A stretch of 64,000 bases of DNA from Zwartia panacis (GCF_030410395.1 NZ_JAUHHF010000010.1:1-64000), one strand, 5' to 3'; positions 27,768 through 36,394 are shown, counted from the stretch's first letter. A program made the numbers and translations. Notes: generated by a model from the sequence alone, not told the origin.

Positions 27768-27962
27768 ATGGGAAAGAAAAAATTAGGACTTTTAGGCGTG
27801 ATCGCCGCATCGAGTGCGCCGGCGCACGCGCATCCGGGCCATGGCACGAGTCTGCTGGAGGATCTTTTTCATACGATGACTTCCGCGGATCATTTTCCAA
27901 TCACAATGATTGCGGTGATTGCGCTCGTCACGGGCCTTTTGATTTGGCAGAGCCGACGCTAA
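27768..27962 (+). CDS. Small secreted or membrane-anchored protein with HPGHG motif
   Basis: An ATG at 27768 with an AAGGAG ribosome binding site opens 64 codons. The product has a short signal peptide (MGKKKLGLLGVIAASSAPAHA), then HPGHGTS, a short acidic/His stretch (LLEDLFHTMTSADH), and one C-terminal transmembrane segment (about 45-60) ending in QSRR. The HAHPGHG start resembles the mature N-terminus of HupE/UreJ nickel or cobalt permeases, which suggests a remnant or a miniature relative that may bind metal. No function can be assigned. An in-frame start at 27708 has no ribosome binding site. Confidence 0.65.
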   Translation: MGKKKLGLLGVIAASSAPAHAHPGHGTSLLEDLFHTMTSADHFPITMIAVIALVTGLLIWQSRR

Positions 27963-27982
27963 CACAGCCGCGCAGTCAGAAT

Positions 27983-28876
27983 TCAGGTCTGGGTGGAGGC
28001 GCGACGTTTCAGCCAGTCTGGCCAGGAAGCCTGGTTGATGATGAGTACGCCAAGCATGGTGATAAAAATCCCCATGAGGACGGTGGGTGTCATGGGCTCG
28101 TCAAACAAGATCCAGGCCATGATCGCGGTGGTGGGCGGCACAAGATACATCATGCTGCTGACTTTGGTGGCGTCTCCACGACGCAGCAAAATAAACCAAA
28201 GACTCATGGCGCCAATCGAGATTGCGAGGATTCCCCATAGCATCGCACCAATCATGGGTACGGTCCATTGAATCTCGCGCGTTTCGAAAAGAAACATCAT
28301 GATCACGCACAACAGCGTGCTGATTGAAAACTGAATGACGGACCCTGTGCGCAGATCAAATGACGGGCAAAAACGCTTTTGATAGAGCGTGCCTGAGGTA
28401 ATCGCGAACATGCCGCCAAAAGCCAGGAGGATACTTGCGAGAGACAGGCCTTCGAGGCGGATATTGGTGAATAGCACCAGGGCCACACCCGTCAGGCCCA
28501 GAAACAAACCCAACCACTGCCGCGGTGTGACGTGTTCGGAGACAAAGGAGGCGAGCAGTCCTGTCAAAATGGGTTGCAGGCCGATGATCAGCGCGGCCAG
28601 TCCCGCGGGCATGCCAAGTTTGACGGCGGCCCATACGCCACCGAGGTAACCAAACTGGAAAAGCGCTCCGGCAATCGCGATGTGCCAGACTTGACGGCCT
28701 CGCGGCCAGGGGGCTTTAAGCCACAGCACGATCGGGATCATGCAAAGCACGACCGCGCCAAAGCGGATTGCTAAAAAGGTCATCGGCTCGGAATAGGGCA
28801 TACCGTAGCGGGCGATGATGAAGCCGGTGCTCCAGATCAGGATAAAAACCGGGGTAAACCAAAAGGTGCTTGTCAT
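27983..28876 (-). CDS. EamA/DMT-superfamily transporter
   Basis: The 297-residue protein has ten predicted membrane segments arranged as two EamA repeats. The first begins FWFTPVFILIWSTGFIIARYGMPYSEP, read in two parts, and the second begins near ASILLAFGGMFAITSGTLYQKRF. It ends in a basic tail. DMT proteins export amino acids, nucleosides or other metabolites; this one cannot be assigned. The ATG at 28876 is preferred over a TTG two codons upstream. It converges with the small HPGHG gene. Confidence 0.88.
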   Translation of the reverse strand: MTSTFWFTPVFILIWSTGFIIARYGMPYSEPMTFLAIRFGAVVLCMIPIVLWLKAPWPRGRQVWHIAIAGALFQFGYLGGVWAAVKLGMPAGLAALIIGLQPILTGLLASFVSEHVTPRQWLGLFLGLTGVALVLFTNIRLEGLSLASILLAFGGMFAITSGTLYQKRFCPSFDLRTGSVIQFSISTLLCVIMMFLFETREIQWTVPMIGAMLWGILAISIGAMSLWFILLRRGDATKVSSMMYLVPPTTAIMAWILFDEPMTPTVLMGIFITMLGVLIINQASWPDWLKRRASTQT

Positions 28877-28958
28877 AGGCAAGAGTGTACGTCCAGATGA
28901 CGATCTGTCGAGACGGTTTGAGTCATGTTACGCTGCCTGTACCTTCTGAACGCTCCCC

Positions 28959-30209
28959 ATGAACAATACACCGGCCCCTGCAGAACTGATTGACTCGCGT
29001 TATGCGTTTTGGCGCCTTGTGATCGCATTGCTTGCGATGTTGATGGGCAGCAGCTCCATGTTCGTGGTGGCAGTCGTTTTACCTGAAGTGCAGGCCGAGT
29101 TCGGTGTTTCACGCTCGGATGCCTCGTTGCCCTACACCTTGATGATGATCGGGTTCGGCGTTGGTGGCGTCTACATGGGCAAAATCGCGGATCGTTTCGG
29201 GGTCACGATTTCCCTGCTAATCGGTTCAGCAGGTATTTTGATCGGTTTTACGTGGGCGGGCTTGAGCACAAGCATCATGGGATTTGCGCTGGCGCACGGT
29301 CTTTTCTTGGGTTTGCTGGGGACATCTTCGACTTTTGCGCCTTTGGTGGCGGATACCTCCTTGTGGTGGAACAAAAGACGCGGCATCGCTGTCGCGGTCT
29401 GCGCGAGCGGCAATTACGTAGCCGGCGCTGTGTGGCCTTATCTCGCGCAATGGGGCGTGACCACGATTGGCTGGCGTGAAACTTATCTCTGGATGGGGGT
29501 GGTGTGTGGTGTCGGGATGGGTATTTTGGCCCTGTTTTTGAGAAGGCGTCCCCCACTGAACGTGCCGTCGACCTCGGCGGCGTCTAACGTTTTTTCCTCG
29601 ACGCGACCTTTTGGATTGAGTATGGGTCAGGCCCAGACACTCCTGATTATTGCGGGTCTCGCCTGCTGCGTCGCCATGTCCATGCCCCAGGTGCATATCG
29701 TCGCCTATTGTGTGGATCTCGGTTACGGGGCGGCCCGCGGTGCGGAGATGCTGTCGCTGATGTTGGCGTGTGGTGTCGTGAGCCGACTGATTTCGGGTGT
29801 TATTTGCGATAGGATCGGTGGGATCCGGACGTTGTTGCTGGGCTCATCGTTGCAGGGGATCGCGCTGCTGATGTTTTTGCCCTTTGATGGTCTGGTATCG
29901 CTGTATCTGATCGCGGCAACGTTTGGCTTGTTTCAAGGTGGAATCGTCCCGTCTTACGCGATCATTATCCGTGAGCACTTTCCCGCAGCTGAAACAGGAA
30001 AACGCGTGGGGTCGGTCATCATGGCCACCATGCTCGGGATGGCGTTAGGCGGCTGGATGTCTGGAAAAATATTTGACATCACGGGGTCTTACAAGGTCGC
30101 CATGATCAATGGTTTGATCTGGAACGCGCTCAATCTTTCGATCGCCGTCTGGCTGTTCTGGCGCTTGAGACGCCAGACTATCAGTCTGTCAGGTAAATCG
30201 TTTGGCTAG
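28959..30209 (+). CDS. Major facilitator superfamily transporter
   Basis: The 416-residue protein has twelve hydrophobic segments and the MFS loop motif after helix 2 (GKIADRFGVT), with a weaker repeat in the second half (GVICDRIGGIRT). The pattern FWRLVIALLAMLMGSSSMF and WWNKRRGIAVAVCASGNYVAGA resembles the oxalate/formate and monocarboxylate-type MFS group, but the substrate is not predictable. It is divergent from the EamA gene and its last 21 bases overlap the convergent carbonic anhydrase gene. Confidence 0.88.
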   Translation: MNNTPAPAELIDSRYAFWRLVIALLAMLMGSSSMFVVAVVLPEVQAEFGVSRSDASLPYTLMMIGFGVGGVYMGKIADRFGVTISLLIGSAGILIGFTWAGLSTSIMGFALAHGLFLGLLGTSSTFAPLVADTSLWWNKRRGIAVAVCASGNYVAGAVWPYLAQWGVTTIGWRETYLWMGVVCGVGMGILALFLRRRPPLNVPSTSAASNVFSSTRPFGLSMGQAQTLLIIAGLACCVAMSMPQVHIVAYCVDLGYGAARGAEMLSLMLACGVVSRLISGVICDRIGGIRTLLLGSSLQGIALLMFLPFDGLVSLYLIAATFGLFQGGIVPSYAIIIREHFPAAETGKRVGSVIMATMLGMALGGWMSGKIFDITGSYKVAMINGLIWNALNLSIAVWLFWRLRRQTISLSGKSFG

Positions 30210-30869
30210 GACCAGCTGGTAGCGCTGTTCGAGTTCATCGGGTGAGGCGACACTCACGCCGAGGTCGCGCGCCAAGCCGTCTTCGACACCGTAGACCCAT
30301 CCATGCACCGTGACGGGTTGGTTTCGATGCCAAGCATCCTGGACGCTGGTGGTTTGGCAAACGTTGACGACCTGTTCGATCACGTTGAGTTCGCACAGGC
30401 GATTGAGTCTCTCGGTGTGGTTGGTGAGTCGACCGAGATAGGTGCCATGTTTGTCGTGGACATCTTTGACATGACGGATCCAGTTGTCGGCCAGACCGAT
30501 ACGAAAATTTTCCATCGCGGCTCGCACGCCACCACAGCCGTAATGACCGACGACGATGATGTGTTTGACCTTGAGCTGGTCAATCGCGAACTGAATGACT
30601 GAAAGCGCGTTGAGATCCGTATGGACGACAACGTTGGCGATGTTTCTGTGGACAAACACTTCGCCTGGCGCGAGACCCGTGATCTGGTTGGCGGGCACGC
30701 GAGAGTCCGAGCAGCCGATCCACAGGTACTCGGGTGATTGTTGGTTAGCCAAGCGATTGAAAAAGTCAGGATCGCTTTTGATGACGGACGCGACCCATTC
30801 CCTGTTATTCTCAAAAAGCTGGGTGAGTTCGTGCGGGTTGCTCGCTTTGGTGGTCGTTGGATTCGTCAT
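30189..30869 (-). CDS. can: Beta-class carbonic anhydrase
   Basis: The enzyme interconverts CO2 and bicarbonate, supplying bicarbonate for carboxylases and carbamoyl phosphate. The 226-residue protein has the zinc ligands in WIGCSDSRVPAN (Cys, with the Asp-Arg dyad) and VVGHYGCGGVRAAM (His and Cys). VFVHRNIANVV and the C-terminal YGVEDGLARDLGV are also typical. It starts at ATG 30869. The 3' end overlaps the MFS gene on the other strand. Confidence 0.95.
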   Translation of the reverse strand: MTNPTTTKASNPHELTQLFENNREWVASVIKSDPDFFNRLANQQSPEYLWIGCSDSRVPANQITGLAPGEVFVHRNIANVVVHTDLNALSVIQFAIDQLKVKHIIVVGHYGCGGVRAAMENFRIGLADNWIRHVKDVHDKHGTYLGRLTNHTERLNRLCELNVIEQVVNVCQTTSVQDAWHRNQPVTVHGWVYGVEDGLARDLGVSVASPDELEQRYQLVLAKRFT

Positions 30870-30904
30870 AGAGATAGGCGTTGTTTATGTCGCGTCAGGC
30901 GTTT

Positions 30905-31429
30905 TCAAGGCTTCATGTCACTGGCTTGCTTGACTACCGCTTCCAGCATTGAAAACGACTCATTGTCGCGCAAATTGACGCGCGTAATTTTGACGCCTGC
31001 ATCGATTTCGATTCCAAGTGGCGAAGCGAACTGAACATAGGCATTCCCTACGACTCGCACGTCACGCTCCTCCGGTGTCAGAACAAACTTGATGTTGTCC
31101 GTCATGTTTCTCGCGTAATCGTCGTTGATCAGTGTGAGCAACATTTGTTCTCTGCGAGAGTCGAGATTGTGGCGTATGCAAACGACTTCGTCGCGATCAG
31201 GAACAACACGTAAACGGCTTTGCGAACATGCGCTCATGAGATTGTTTTTGACCTGTACCGTGGACATGTTTTTGAAAACAACTTCTACTGGCCGTTCAGG
31301 GATCACGACCCGAGTCTCTTTTTTCTTTTCGCTGTCGGTCGAACTACAACCGATCGCCAGAGAGAGGAGCGTTGCGCCAAGAACGGATTGAAAAAGTACG
31401 CGAAGAGAGGATCGCAGTGTGCGTGGCAT
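30905..31429 (-). CDS. Putative lipoprotein of unknown function
   Basis: The 174-residue product starts MPRTLRSSLRVLFQSVLGA and has a hydrophobic core ending in the lipobox LAIGC, followed by a Ser/Asp/Lys linker (SSTDSEKKKETR), so it should be lipid-anchored. The remainder is a mixed alpha/beta region (VVFKNMSTVQVKNNLMSACS, VRVVGNAYVQFASPLGIEI) without a motif I know. ATG at 31429 is chosen because GGAAC precedes it at 8 bases; an ATG 12 bases upstream is possible. It lies 15 bases downstream of the SDR gene, so the two are probably co-transcribed. Confidence 0.75.
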   Translation of the reverse strand: MPRTLRSSLRVLFQSVLGATLLSLAIGCSSTDSEKKKETRVVIPERPVEVVFKNMSTVQVKNNLMSACSQSRLRVVPDRDEVVCIRHNLDSRREQMLLTLINDDYARNMTDNIKFVLTPEERDVRVVGNAYVQFASPLGIEIDAGVKITRVNLRDNESFSMLEAVVKQASDMKP

Positions 31430-31444
31430 AAGGTGTTCCATGAA

Positions 31445-32194
31445 CTAGAGTGTTTGTCCACCGTCTACGACGATGGTTTGCCCGGTGATCCAGGCGCCCA
31501 GGTCACTCACGAGGAAAGCAACAACCTGACCGATTTCCTCAGGTTTTCCATAGCGACCAAAAGGAATTTTGGCCAGCGTGGCTTCGTATAGTTTCGGGTT
31601 GTCGCGTTTAGCTTTGTCCCAGTTGCCGCCTTCGAAAATGACTGATCCTGGTGCGATACAGTTTACGCGTATGTTTTTCTTGGCGTAGGACAACGCTTGT
31701 GTTTGCGTATATTCCATCATCGCGGCTTTGATCGCACCATAAGGCACCGAGCGCACGGTCGCCTTGAGGCCGGAAATTGACGAAATATGAATGATATTTC
31801 CGCCCTGTTTTTCAAGGAAAGGCAGGGCTGCGGCACTGGCGCGCACGGCCGCCATCAGGTCGATTTGCACGCTTGCCGCCCAGTCCTCTTCATTATCCTG
31901 GCGACCAAAGGCTGAGGCATTATTCACCAGAATATCGATGCCACCGAGCTCGGAGGCAGAGTGATTGACCCAGGATTTGATCGCATTGGCATCGCCCAAG
32001 TCGCATGCGGTTGTCAGGACGCGACCGCCATACTGGGAGAGTGTTTGTTGCGCCTCGGCTAGGGAGCTTGGTGTGCGGGCGCATATGGAGACATCCGCCC
32101 CGGCTTTCGCAAAGCATTGAGCGATTCCAAAACCGATACCCCGACTTCCGCCGGCGATTAGCGCTCTTTTGCCTTTCAAATCGATCTGCATCAT
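31445..32194 (-). CDS. Short-chain dehydrogenase/reductase (SDR)
   Basis: The 249-residue classical SDR has the cofactor motif GGSRGIG (15-21), NNAS (91-94), the catalytic Ser region HISSISG, Y152xxxK156 in PYGAIK, and the C-terminal WITGQTIVVDGG. Arg at the end of the second strand (ICARTP) suggests NADP(H) preference. The substrate is unknown. It lies downstream of a strong terminator that isolates it from the broken gene at 32305, so it must have its own promoter in the 50-100 bases before the start. Confidence 0.9.
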   Translation of the reverse strand: MMQIDLKGKRALIAGGSRGIGFGIAQCFAKAGADVSICARTPSSLAEAQQTLSQYGGRVLTTACDLGDANAIKSWVNHSASELGGIDILVNNASAFGRQDNEEDWAASVQIDLMAAVRASAAALPFLEKQGGNIIHISSISGLKATVRSVPYGAIKAAMMEYTQTQALSYAKKNIRVNCIAPGSVIFEGGNWDKAKRDNPKLYEATLAKIPFGRYGKPEEIGQVVAFLVSDLGAWITGQTIVVDGGQTL

Positions 32195-32240
32195 GACAAT
32201 TTCCTAGTTCAAATGTACTTGGGCAGTGTAATCGCTGCAG

Positions 32241-32269
32241 AAAAAAAATGGCCCCCGAAGGGGCCATTT
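32241..32269 (-). terminator. Strong intrinsic terminator of the truncated minus-strand gene
   Basis: On the minus strand a perfect 10-bp stem (32269-32260 with 32255-32246) closed by a TTCG tetraloop is followed by a run of eight T (32248-32241). It lies 35 bases after the stop of the reading-frame remnant at 32305. A terminator of this quality shows that the remnant was once a real transcription unit. Confidence 0.92.
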
Positions 32270-32304
32270 GGCAGTGACAGAACGGGTTGGTTGTTCTGTG
32301 ACTT

Positions 32305-32427
32305 TTAGTGTGCTTCGGCGGCGGCTTTGGCTTTCTTGGCTTTTGCGTTGCCAACCAGCAGGACGCCCACGATGGCGATAATAATCACACCCCAATACAG
32401 AATGGTGGAGGTGCTGTTACCAGCATG
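32305..32427 (-). pseudogene. C-terminal remnant of a membrane protein gene, 5' part missing
   Basis: Reading toward the terminator, a 40-codon frame encodes HAGNSTSTILYWGVIIIA followed by more hydrophobic residues, then a Lys/Ala-rich tail (NAKAKKAKAAAEAH) and TAA. That is one transmembrane helix and a charged cytoplasmic end, typical of the C-terminus of a permease or small membrane protein. Beyond about 32427 the same frame runs into the antisense of the neighbouring symporter gene and has no start codon. The upstream part of this gene has evidently been lost. The family is not recognisable from the remnant. Confidence 0.65.
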
Positions 32428-33408
32428 GACGTGATTTCCATGACGCAGGGTATGTTGATTGGCGCTGCCGTCGTGGTGCTTTACACAATGTTTGGTGGTA
32501 TGTGGTCTGTGGCACTCACGACTTTTGTCCAGATGATTGTCATCATTATCGGACTGTTGCTAGTCACCAACTTTGCAACCGAGCAAGCCGGTGGTTTATC
32601 CAATGTGCTTGCGAAAGCATCGGCTGAGGGCAAATTTGAATTTTTGCCTTCTTTCGAGATCTGGGACATGCTGGGGTGGATGGCGGCACTGGTGACGATG
32701 GCTTTGGGTTCCATTCCACAGCAAGATGTTTTTCAGCGCGTGAATTCTTCGCGCAACGAGCAGATTGCCGTGTGGGCGACGACCTTGGGCGGAGTTTCAT
32801 ATTTCTTTTTCGCGTCTGTTCCATTGCTGCTTGCCTATACGGCCAACATCATCGATCCGAAGATGGTTGCTGATTTGATCAACACGGATTCGCAGTTGAT
32901 CTTGCCAACCTTGATCATGAATCACATGCCGTTTTATATGCAGGTGATTTTTTTTGGTGCATTGATCTCTGTCATCATGAGTACAGCCTCGGGCACCTTG
33001 CTCGCACCTTCGATCACATTTACTGAAAATATTTTGAAGGGCTTTGCGCCACACATGACCGACAGGCAGTTGTTGTGGTCGACTCGGATCACTGTGCTGG
33101 TCTTTAGCTGTATGGTGACCTTTTATGCTGTGGCAACGGAAGCCACCATTCACACAATGGTAGAAAATGCTTACCGGATCACGCTCGCAGGCGCATTCGT
33201 ACCACTTGCGGCAGGTCTGTTCTGGAAGCGCGCCAGTAACCTGGGTGCTGCGTTTGCCATTTTGTTTGGTCTATCGACATGGATCATTTTGGAAATTACA
33301 GGCGTTGATGTGCCCGTGCCTCCTCAGCTCTTCGGTCTGTTCGCGAGCTTGGGCGGAATGATCCTGGGTTCATACATCACACCGAATAAAAAACATTTGC
33401 ATACATAG
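32425..33408 (+). pseudogene. Sodium:solute symporter, N-terminally truncated
   Basis: From the first residues (MTQGMLIGAAVVVLYTMFGG) the sequence is a sodium:solute symporter (SSS) read from the middle: VALTTFVQMIVIIIGLL, MALGSIPQQDVFQRV, and the C-terminal helices GAFVPLAAGLFWKRASNLGA are typical. SSS proteins need about 11-13 helices and 450-500 residues; only about 327 residues with eight or so helices remain, and helices 1-4, including part of the sodium site, are gone. The longer frame to 32308 is antisense to the neighbouring remnant. No ribosome binding site precedes any candidate start. A TAG-containing decamer at its end is duplicated 21 bases later. Confidence 0.85.
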
Positions 33409-33494
33409 TTTGCATCTTGCAAGAAATAGTTTGCAGCACGTGCGCAGTGATACCGTTACAATGAGTGCCGAATGAAACCACGTGGGAGTCAACC

Positions 33495-35015
33495 ATGGGG
33501 ACACATTTTGCGCGACTGTGGCGCTCAATCAATTACAGTTTTCGGCAGTTCTTGCGACGTACGCATTTAAGCAGGCTGCCAAATACATTCTCAACGTCTG
33601 ACCAGGCTGTCAATCCAAGCATTGCAAATGATGCGTTGGCAACAGTGATCATTCCTGCGCTGAATGAAGAGAAAGCGATCGCTTCTGTGATTCAGTATGC
33701 GTTGAGCGATCCCGCGACGGGCGAAGTGCTTGTGATCGATGATAGTTCGATTGATCGAACAGTCGAAATCGCGCGCGCCGCAGGCGCAACAGTGATGACC
33801 AGTACGATGCTTGGCAAGGGTATGTCCATGCGAGATGGCGTGGGCGCGGCGCGTCATGAATTTGTTGTGTTTTTAGATGGCGATTTGTCAGGCTTGCAGC
33901 CCGGCATCATTTCTGACATGGTCGCACCACTCAGAAAAAATGAAGCCGATTTCGTGAAAGCAAAGTTTGGGCGAGGTGGTGGGCGCGTCACAGAGTTGAC
34001 GGCCAAGCCGATGCTCAAAGTTTTTTTCCCGGAGCTTGCACATTTTTCCCAACCCTTGGGGGGCATTATTTCTGGTCGCGTGAGCTTGTTCAGAAATTTG
34101 ACTTTCGAAGCAGGTTACGGCGTGGATATTGGTTTGCTGATTGATGCGTTTCGCAAGGGCGCAAGGCTTGCCGAGGTCGATATCGGCTCTTTAGAGCATG
34201 AGAGTCAGGCCCTTGCTGACTTGACCTCCATGGCGTTTGAGGTCTCTCGGGTCATTCATCATTATTCGCGCGAGGCGGGTCGACTGCATGTCGAGCAGAT
34301 TAATGAAATGTACGAGAATCAACGCCAGGCGATTGCGTCTTTTGAGTACGTGTTGACGCGCCAAAAGGATCGCACCAAGTTGCTCTTGCTCGATATGGAT
34401 GAAACGATTTGCGAAGAACGTTACATCGACATGCTTGCGCAAGCGGCGGGTGTCGAGAGTGAATTGCGCGCGATCAGTCATGAGAGCGATCTGAGCGATC
34501 GGGAGCGTTGTCAGCGTATCGCTGCCTTATTCAAGTTTGTTCATCGCAGTCAGTTCGAAAAAATTGCGATGGGGTTGACACTGAAACCCGGTGTGATTGA
34601 ATGTGTCAATCAGATGCGGCGAGAGGGTTTCATGGTGGGTTTGCTTTCGAATCAATTTTTCGCAGGCACTGAAATCATGAGAAAGCGAATTTTTGCAGAC
34701 TTTGCGCTCGCGCATGTCTTACAGTTTCAAAATGATATTTGCATGGGACATGTGCTGCTGAACGAAGCATTTTTAAACGATCATGACCGAACGGATGACT
34801 CTGTGCGTCAAGTGAATGTGCTCGTTCAGTTCAGGGCTAAAACAAGTGCGCCCTTCTTTAAAGAAATCTGGGTGATTAGTAGCGGGAATGATCACATCGA
34901 TTTATTGACGCGTGCAGATCGTGCTTTTGTGATTGAGCCTGTGAGTCATGATTATTCGAGTTGTCCCACTATTCAGCAGGTCCGGTCATTTTCCGAGATA
35001 CAGCTAACTGTCTAG
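33495..35015 (+). CDS. GpgS-like glycosyltransferase (GT81) fused to a HAD phosphatase
   Basis: The 506-residue protein joins two enzymes. Residues about 48-260 are a GT-A glycosyltransferase: VIIPALNEEKAIASVI, IDDSS, the metal-binding DGD (128-130) in VVFLDGDLSG, then GRGGGRVTELTAKPM and AGYGVDIGLLID. The last two are characteristic of glucosyl-3-phosphoglycerate synthase. Residues about 295-500 are a HAD domain: nucleophile motif LLLLDMDETICEE (300-304), VGLLSNQ, and GNDHIDL. The predicted reaction is transfer of a sugar from NDP-sugar to 3-phosphoglycerate or a similar phosphorylated acceptor, then dephosphorylation to glucosyl- or mannosylglycerate, a compatible solute. ATG at 33495 has GGGAG; a GTG lies 30 bases upstream. 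Its TAG stop is shared on both strands with the MATE gene. Confidence 0.82.
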   Translation: MGTHFARLWRSINYSFRQFLRRTHLSRLPNTFSTSDQAVNPSIANDALATVIIPALNEEKAIASVIQYALSDPATGEVLVIDDSSIDRTVEIARAAGATVMTSTMLGKGMSMRDGVGAARHEFVVFLDGDLSGLQPGIISDMVAPLRKNEADFVKAKFGRGGGRVTELTAKPMLKVFFPELAHFSQPLGGIISGRVSLFRNLTFEAGYGVDIGLLIDAFRKGARLAEVDIGSLEHESQALADLTSMAFEVSRVIHHYSREAGRLHVEQINEMYENQRQAIASFEYVLTRQKDRTKLLLLDMDETICEERYIDMLAQAAGVESELRAISHESDLSDRERCQRIAALFKFVHRSQFEKIAMGLTLKPGVIECVNQMRREGFMVGLLSNQFFAGTEIMRKRIFADFALAHVLQFQNDICMGHVLLNEAFLNDHDRTDDSVRQVNVLVQFRAKTSAPFFKEIWVISSGNDHIDLLTRADRAFVIEPVSHDYSSCPTIQQVRSFSEIQLTV

Positions 35016-36394
35016 TGTTTAAACCACCTGCGCGGATTGGTGGTTGCCAGGATCACGCTGCCATAGGCGGCCATCGCAAGAGCCGAGGCAGCGAAAAACC
35101 AGGTGAGTGATGATGTCGTGTGCAGGATGGCCCAGCCACCGAGCACGGCGATGATCAGGCGCAGTACGCCCGAGGCGAGTGGCCAGACAAGTTTTCTGGC
35201 ACCTTGCGCCGCGAAATACAGTGTGAAACCCATGCCGAAAAAGCCAAAAAAAGGTCCGACAATCTGAAGGTAGGCCGCACCCGCTGCGATCATTTCAGGG
35301 TCTTCGCCGAACAGACGCATCCAGCTGTGTGGCCAGATGGCAGCGGCCAGTCCGACTGACTCTGCAACGACAAAAGCCATCGCGCCGCCTGTCAGTGCAA
35401 TGCGCAAAGCGCGCTCGGGCTGTTTGGCGCCCAGGTTGGAGGCCACCATCGCGACAAGCGGCGCACCAATTCCAAATGCTACCGGGAAAATCAGGTATTC
35501 GAGTCTGGCGGCGGTGCCATAGCCTGCGAGTGCCGCCGTGCCGAGATAAGCACCGACCAGCGCGGTGGTGGAAGCGATCAGTCCATTGGTGAGAAGTGGG
35601 TTGAGGGTGGCTAAGCCACCCACGCCCAGGATATTGCGCATCGGTGACCAGCTCAGCGGCCCTTTTTGAAGGCGTGCCAGATTGCGACCTGAAACAACAT
35701 ACCAAAATAAAATTGCGGTGCCGCTTGCGTAATAGACCACCAGAGCCCACCCAGCGCCTGCGATGCCAAGCGCGGGCAAGGGCCCCCACCCAAATATCAG
35801 CAGAGGAGAAATCGGAACCAGCAATAAGGCCCCACCAGAGATCACAATGCCTGGAGTGAACATATTTCCGGAGCCGCGGATGATGCTGGCCAGGGCATTC
35901 ATGATCCACATGAGAATCAGTCCAGGAAAGGCGATATTTGCGTAGGCCATTGCCGCCGCGAGTGATGCGTCTTTGGCGCCCATCAGTTCAAAAAGAGGTT
36001 TGCTGAAGGTGACCAGTAGCGCCGAACAAATGATACCAAGCGCAGTGTTGAGCACCACTGCGTGCAGGGCGAGACTATTTGCTTGAGCGTGACTGTTTGC
36101 GCCAAGCGCTCGTGCAACCGCCGATGAAATCCCCCCTCCCATCGCACCCTGTGACATGCTTTGCATCAGCATCAGGATGGGCAGAACCAGAGCGGCACCC
36201 GCCAAGGCGTCGATGCCAAGTTTGGACAGGAACCATGCCTCGATAAACCCGGTGCTTGACTGAGCGAGCATCATGACCAGGTTGGGCCAGGCCAGGCTCA
36301 GTAGGGTGAGGAAGATCGGTCCCTTTAGCATCGCTTCCAGCCGCGCATTGCCAGGTTTGGGAGTCGGGGAAGTATTGCTCGCTGTGTTGCTCAC
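35012..36394 (-). CDS. MATE family efflux transporter
   Basis: MATE proteins export drugs and organic cations in exchange for Na+ or H+. The 460-residue protein has twelve hydrophobic segments in two halves, with family segments SLAWPNLVMMLAQSSTGFIE, GAALVLPILMLMQSMSQGAM and VAFGIGAPLVAMVASNLGA. The frame starts with GTG at 36394; ATG at 36331 with GGAAG in front is a good alternative that removes 21 polar residues. The stop codon lies in a CTAG palindrome that also supplies the stop of the opposite gene. Confidence 0.9.
   Translation of the reverse strand: MSNTASNTSPTPKPGNARLEAMLKGPIFLTLLSLAWPNLVMMLAQSSTGFIEAWFLSKLGIDALAGAALVLPILMLMQSMSQGAMGGGISSAVARALGANSHAQANSLALHAVVLNTALGIICSALLVTFSKPLFELMGAKDASLAAAMAYANIAFPGLILMWIMNALASIIRGSGNMFTPGIVISGGALLLVPISPLLIFGWGPLPALGIAGAGWALVVYYASGTAILFWYVVSGRNLARLQKGPLSWSPMRNILGVGGLATLNPLLTNGLIASTTALVGAYLGTAALAGYGTAARLEYLIFPVAFGIGAPLVAMVASNLGAKQPERALRIALTGGAMAFVVAESVGLAAAIWPHSWMRLFGEDPEMIAAGAAYLQIVGPFFGFFGMGFTLYFAAQGARKLVWPLASGVLRLIIAVLGGWAILHTTSSLTWFFAASALAMAAYGSVILATTNPRRWFKH

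Noticed and set aside
32308-32424. Upstream extension of the symporter frame
   Set aside because: It is the antisense of the minus-strand gene remnant and encodes no symporter helices.
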